Assembly (NCBI GenBank): GCA_902796875.1
Contig: CADBQT010000096.1
Location: forward strand, 1-7,404
Direction of reading: 5' to 3'
DNA length: 7,404 bases
Source: an uncultured Eubacteriales bacterium
GTDB taxonomy: Bacteria; Bacillota; Clostridia; Peptostreptococcales; Anaerovoracaceae
How positions within the stretch are numbered: the first letter of the stretch is position 1; every line of letters starts with the position of its first letter. Position numbers and translations under genes: made by a program. Below are positions 6,259-7,404 of the stretch, piece by piece. A model generated the notes under the pieces. The model was not told the DNA's origin, did not search any database, and saw only the letters and a list, made by a program, of their open reading frames with translations.

Positions 6259-7190
6259 GGTCTCTCCTTTGATCTGATGATACCGGCAAGACCGGTCTTC
6301 TTTGGATTCAGGCGGCGAAGCACCTCTTCCGTCTTCCGGTTCATGCCCAGGTAAACTACATTTTTTATAATACCAGAATTTTTCTCAAGTTCAAGGGTTT
6401 CCAGGGATTCTCCCACCACGGCCAGGTAGTGGAACAGGTTGAATCGGAGCCGTTCGTCGATCCGGTCCCGGAAGTTTTCGGGGCTCTCATTCTCCCCGTA
6501 GGAAAACCGGGTGAGGAGGGGGTTGTAGGTCCCCGCCTTAAGGTCCGATTCGATGTCGTCCGCCGCGTCGATGAGGTAGATCCATTTGCCCATATGATAG
6601 CCGATCTTTCCGAAGGTCTCGTGAAGGGACGGAGGATTTTTCTTCTCCCGATCTCCGTAGAGCTCGGTGGCGCCCCGGGCGAAGATCTTCTCCATGATCT
6701 TCGCAAAGGCTTCGGCGGCCTGGTCCAGATTATCGCAGTTTTCCTTTTCCAGAGCCTGAAGCTTGTTCAGGTTCTCTTCCACAGACCGGCAAAGCCCGGG
6801 ATAGCGTTTCAGCAGCCGGCGGTAGTGGCGCCCCAAAAGGGCCATCATTGCCTTTGCGTAGGTCTTCCCCTCATCCTCGGCGTCGTCCCGGAGCTTGTGC
6901 CAGGCCAGGATCAGCATCACGTCTCCGGCGTATTCGATGGCGGGATCATAGATAATGGTCTTTTTGCGGACGGGGTGGACGATGCAATGCTCCTGAACGG
7001 GAGCGTCCGGCGCCGGATCCAGGGAAGCCAGCAGAATGGCCAGAAAAGCGGCATCATAACTCAGGCTGATCCGGGGGACCTGGCCCCAGGCGCTGCCGAT
7101 GTATTTGCAGATCCCACAGTAGTATCCGGTGTAGATCTCGTATTCCCGAACCTTCAGTTCTCCCTTGTCCACGGCCACATATCCAAGCAT
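6255..7190 (-). CDS. DUF5685-like alpha-helical protein with two Asp-rich motifs
   Basis: A 311-residue, mostly helical, soluble protein that resembles, from memory, the Firmicute family named DUF5685. Its function is not known. The start MLGYVAVDK at 7190 fits the N-terminal pattern I associate with the family. Conserved-looking blocks are YYCGICKYIG (C25, C28), ISLSYDAAFLAILLASL at 41-57, C69-x2-H72 followed by P73, and YAGDVMLILAWHKLRDDAEDE at 87-107 (split here as positions only: D102, D103, D106). A second Asp-rich block, IDAADDIESDLKAGTYNP, lies at 207-224. The DDxxD-like and DxxxDxxxG blocks about 110 residues apart recall squalene/phytoene-synthase-type all-alpha isoprenoid synthases, but this is only inference from motifs. 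No membrane helix or signal peptide is apparent. No Shine-Dalgarno site precedes the start. It is the first gene of the three-gene minus-strand operon and overlaps the J-protein gene by 4 bp. Confidence 0.88.
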   Translation of the reverse strand: MLGYVAVDKGELKVREYEIYTGYYCGICKYIGSAWGQVPRISLSYDAAFLAILLASLDPAPDAPVQEHCIVHPVRKKTIIYDPAIEYAGDVMLILAWHKLRDDAEDEGKTYAKAMMALLGRHYRRLLKRYPGLCRSVEENLNKLQALEKENCDNLDQAAEAFAKIMEKIFARGATELYGDREKKNPPSLHETFGKIGYHMGKWIYLIDAADDIESDLKAGTYNPLLTRFSYGENESPENFRDRIDERLRFNLFHYLAVVGESLETLELEKNSGIIKNVVYLGMNRKTEEVLRRLNPKKTGLAGIIRSKERP

Positions 7191-7243
7191 GGGTTAAGGG
7201 TATCACAGAACGGCGGGGATGTACAGGGCGGGGAAAATGCCCA

Positions 7244-7272
7244 TTGATGGGGGTTCCGACCTGGGGTATACT
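7244..7272 (+). promoter_or_regulatory. Promoter of the rightward gene at 7349
   Basis: TTGATG (7244-7249) and TATACT (7267-7272) are 17 bp apart, each close to the housekeeping consensus. The expected start is near 7279, giving a leader of about 70 nt. The -35 lies within a 12-bp palindrome, CCCAT-TG-ATGGG (7240-7251), which could be an operator or chance. GTATAC at 7266-7271 is self-complementary, so the minus strand also shows a weaker -10 (TATACC) here that could serve the divergent operon. Confidence 0.6.
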
Positions 7273-7282
7273 GGTTTTGGGC

Positions 7283-7303
7283 GGGCCGGAGCTTTCCGGC
7301 GCC
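7283..7303 (+). other. Stem-loop at the 5' end of the rightward transcript
   Basis: GCCGGA (7285-7290) pairs with TCCGGC (7295-7300) around a GCTT loop (7291-7294), and GG 7283-7284 can add two pairs past a bulged G at 7301. It starts only about four bases after the predicted transcription start. No T-run follows, so it is not a terminator. A protective 5' hairpin is possible. Confidence 0.4.
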
Positions 7304-7348
7304 CTCTGAAGTTGATGCAAAGGCAGGGGCTTCTGTGGGAGAAATGCG

Positions 7349-7404
7349 ATGAACAACAGATTTCAGGAACTGGGGCTGAAGATCGACGCCCTGACCGTTT
7401 TCGA
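7349..7404 (+). CDS. Start of an unidentified gene (3' truncated by window edge)
   Basis: Only 18 complete codons are visible, beginning MNNRFQELGLKIDALTVF. The ATG at 7349 is supported by a Shine-Dalgarno-like GGGAGA at 7337-7342 with a 6-nt gap, and by a promoter at 7244-7272. The nearby ATG at 7344 reaches a stop after two codons and is excluded. The frame is closed upstream by a TGA at 7313. The fragment looks like a soluble amphipathic N-terminus with no signal peptide. It is too short to assign to a family. It is transcribed divergently from the DUF5685-like operon, with 158 bp between the two start codons. Confidence 0.6.
   Translation, partial: MNNRFQELGLKIDALTVF

Noticed and set aside
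6429..7247. Long plus-strand reading frame opposite the DUF5685-like gene
   Set aside because: It is a codon-usage shadow of the minus-strand gene, which overlaps the J-protein gene by ATGA and shows family-like motifs.
7219..7404. Plus-strand frame open from ATG 7219 to the window end
   Set aside because: It starts upstream of the promoter at 7244-7272, has no properly spaced RBS and gives an Arg/Gly-rich unnatural-looking protein. The frame starting at 7349 has an RBS and looks like a real N-terminus.
1..7404. Many GATC tetramers (seven in the first 360 bases)
   Set aside because: Explained by heavy use of ATC for Ile after codons ending in G and of GAT/ATC pairs. The sites are spread through genes with no clustering at control regions.

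Overview
The window looks like a chromosomal segment of a fairly GC-rich Firmicute, most likely a member of Clostridia. This is inferred from gene families: a DUF5685-like protein, a J-domain protein with a Cys-rich tail, a free-standing ferredoxin:thioredoxin-reductase-like mini-protein, and an ABC-2 exporter with a large C-terminal outer domain. It is also inferred from regulation: a CIRCE operator (HrcA-type) and strong Shine-Dalgarno sites at most genes. No mobile element, tRNA, rRNA or CRISPR array was seen. Coding density is very high.

Layout. Positions 1-2161 (+) hold the end of an ABC transporter ATPase and its overlapping permease. Positions 2214-2411 (+) hold a 65-residue FTR catalytic-chain-like Fe-S/disulfide protein with its own extended -10 promoter. 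Positions 2412-2506 form a dense control region with a CIRCE element, a TTGACA-N17-TACAAT promoter, and a long imperfect inverted repeat that covers the promoter spacer, the -10 and the ribosome binding site and ends in a T-run. Positions 2507-5110 (+) encode the complete ClpB disaggregase. A tightly packed three-gene operon on the minus strand (7190 down to 5117) then converges on clpB with a 6-bp gap: a DUF5685-like helical protein, a J-domain/TPR-like/Cys-tail protein, and a small polytopic membrane protein. From about 7244 a promoter fires rightward into a gene that starts at 7349 and runs off the window.

How the parts fit. ClpB works with DnaK and J-proteins to rescue aggregated proteins, so the J-protein operon facing clpB is a plausible but unproven functional neighbour. 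The FTR-like redox protein sits just upstream of clpB. The inverted repeat at 2457-2506 is best read as the terminator of that upstream gene, folded into the promoter and RBS of clpB. Upstream transcripts would end, or hide the clpB RBS, whereas transcripts from the clpB promoter lack the 5' arm and cannot form the hairpin. The most novel-looking protein is the DUF5685-like one, whose two Asp-rich motifs resemble those of squalene/phytoene-synthase-type enzymes.
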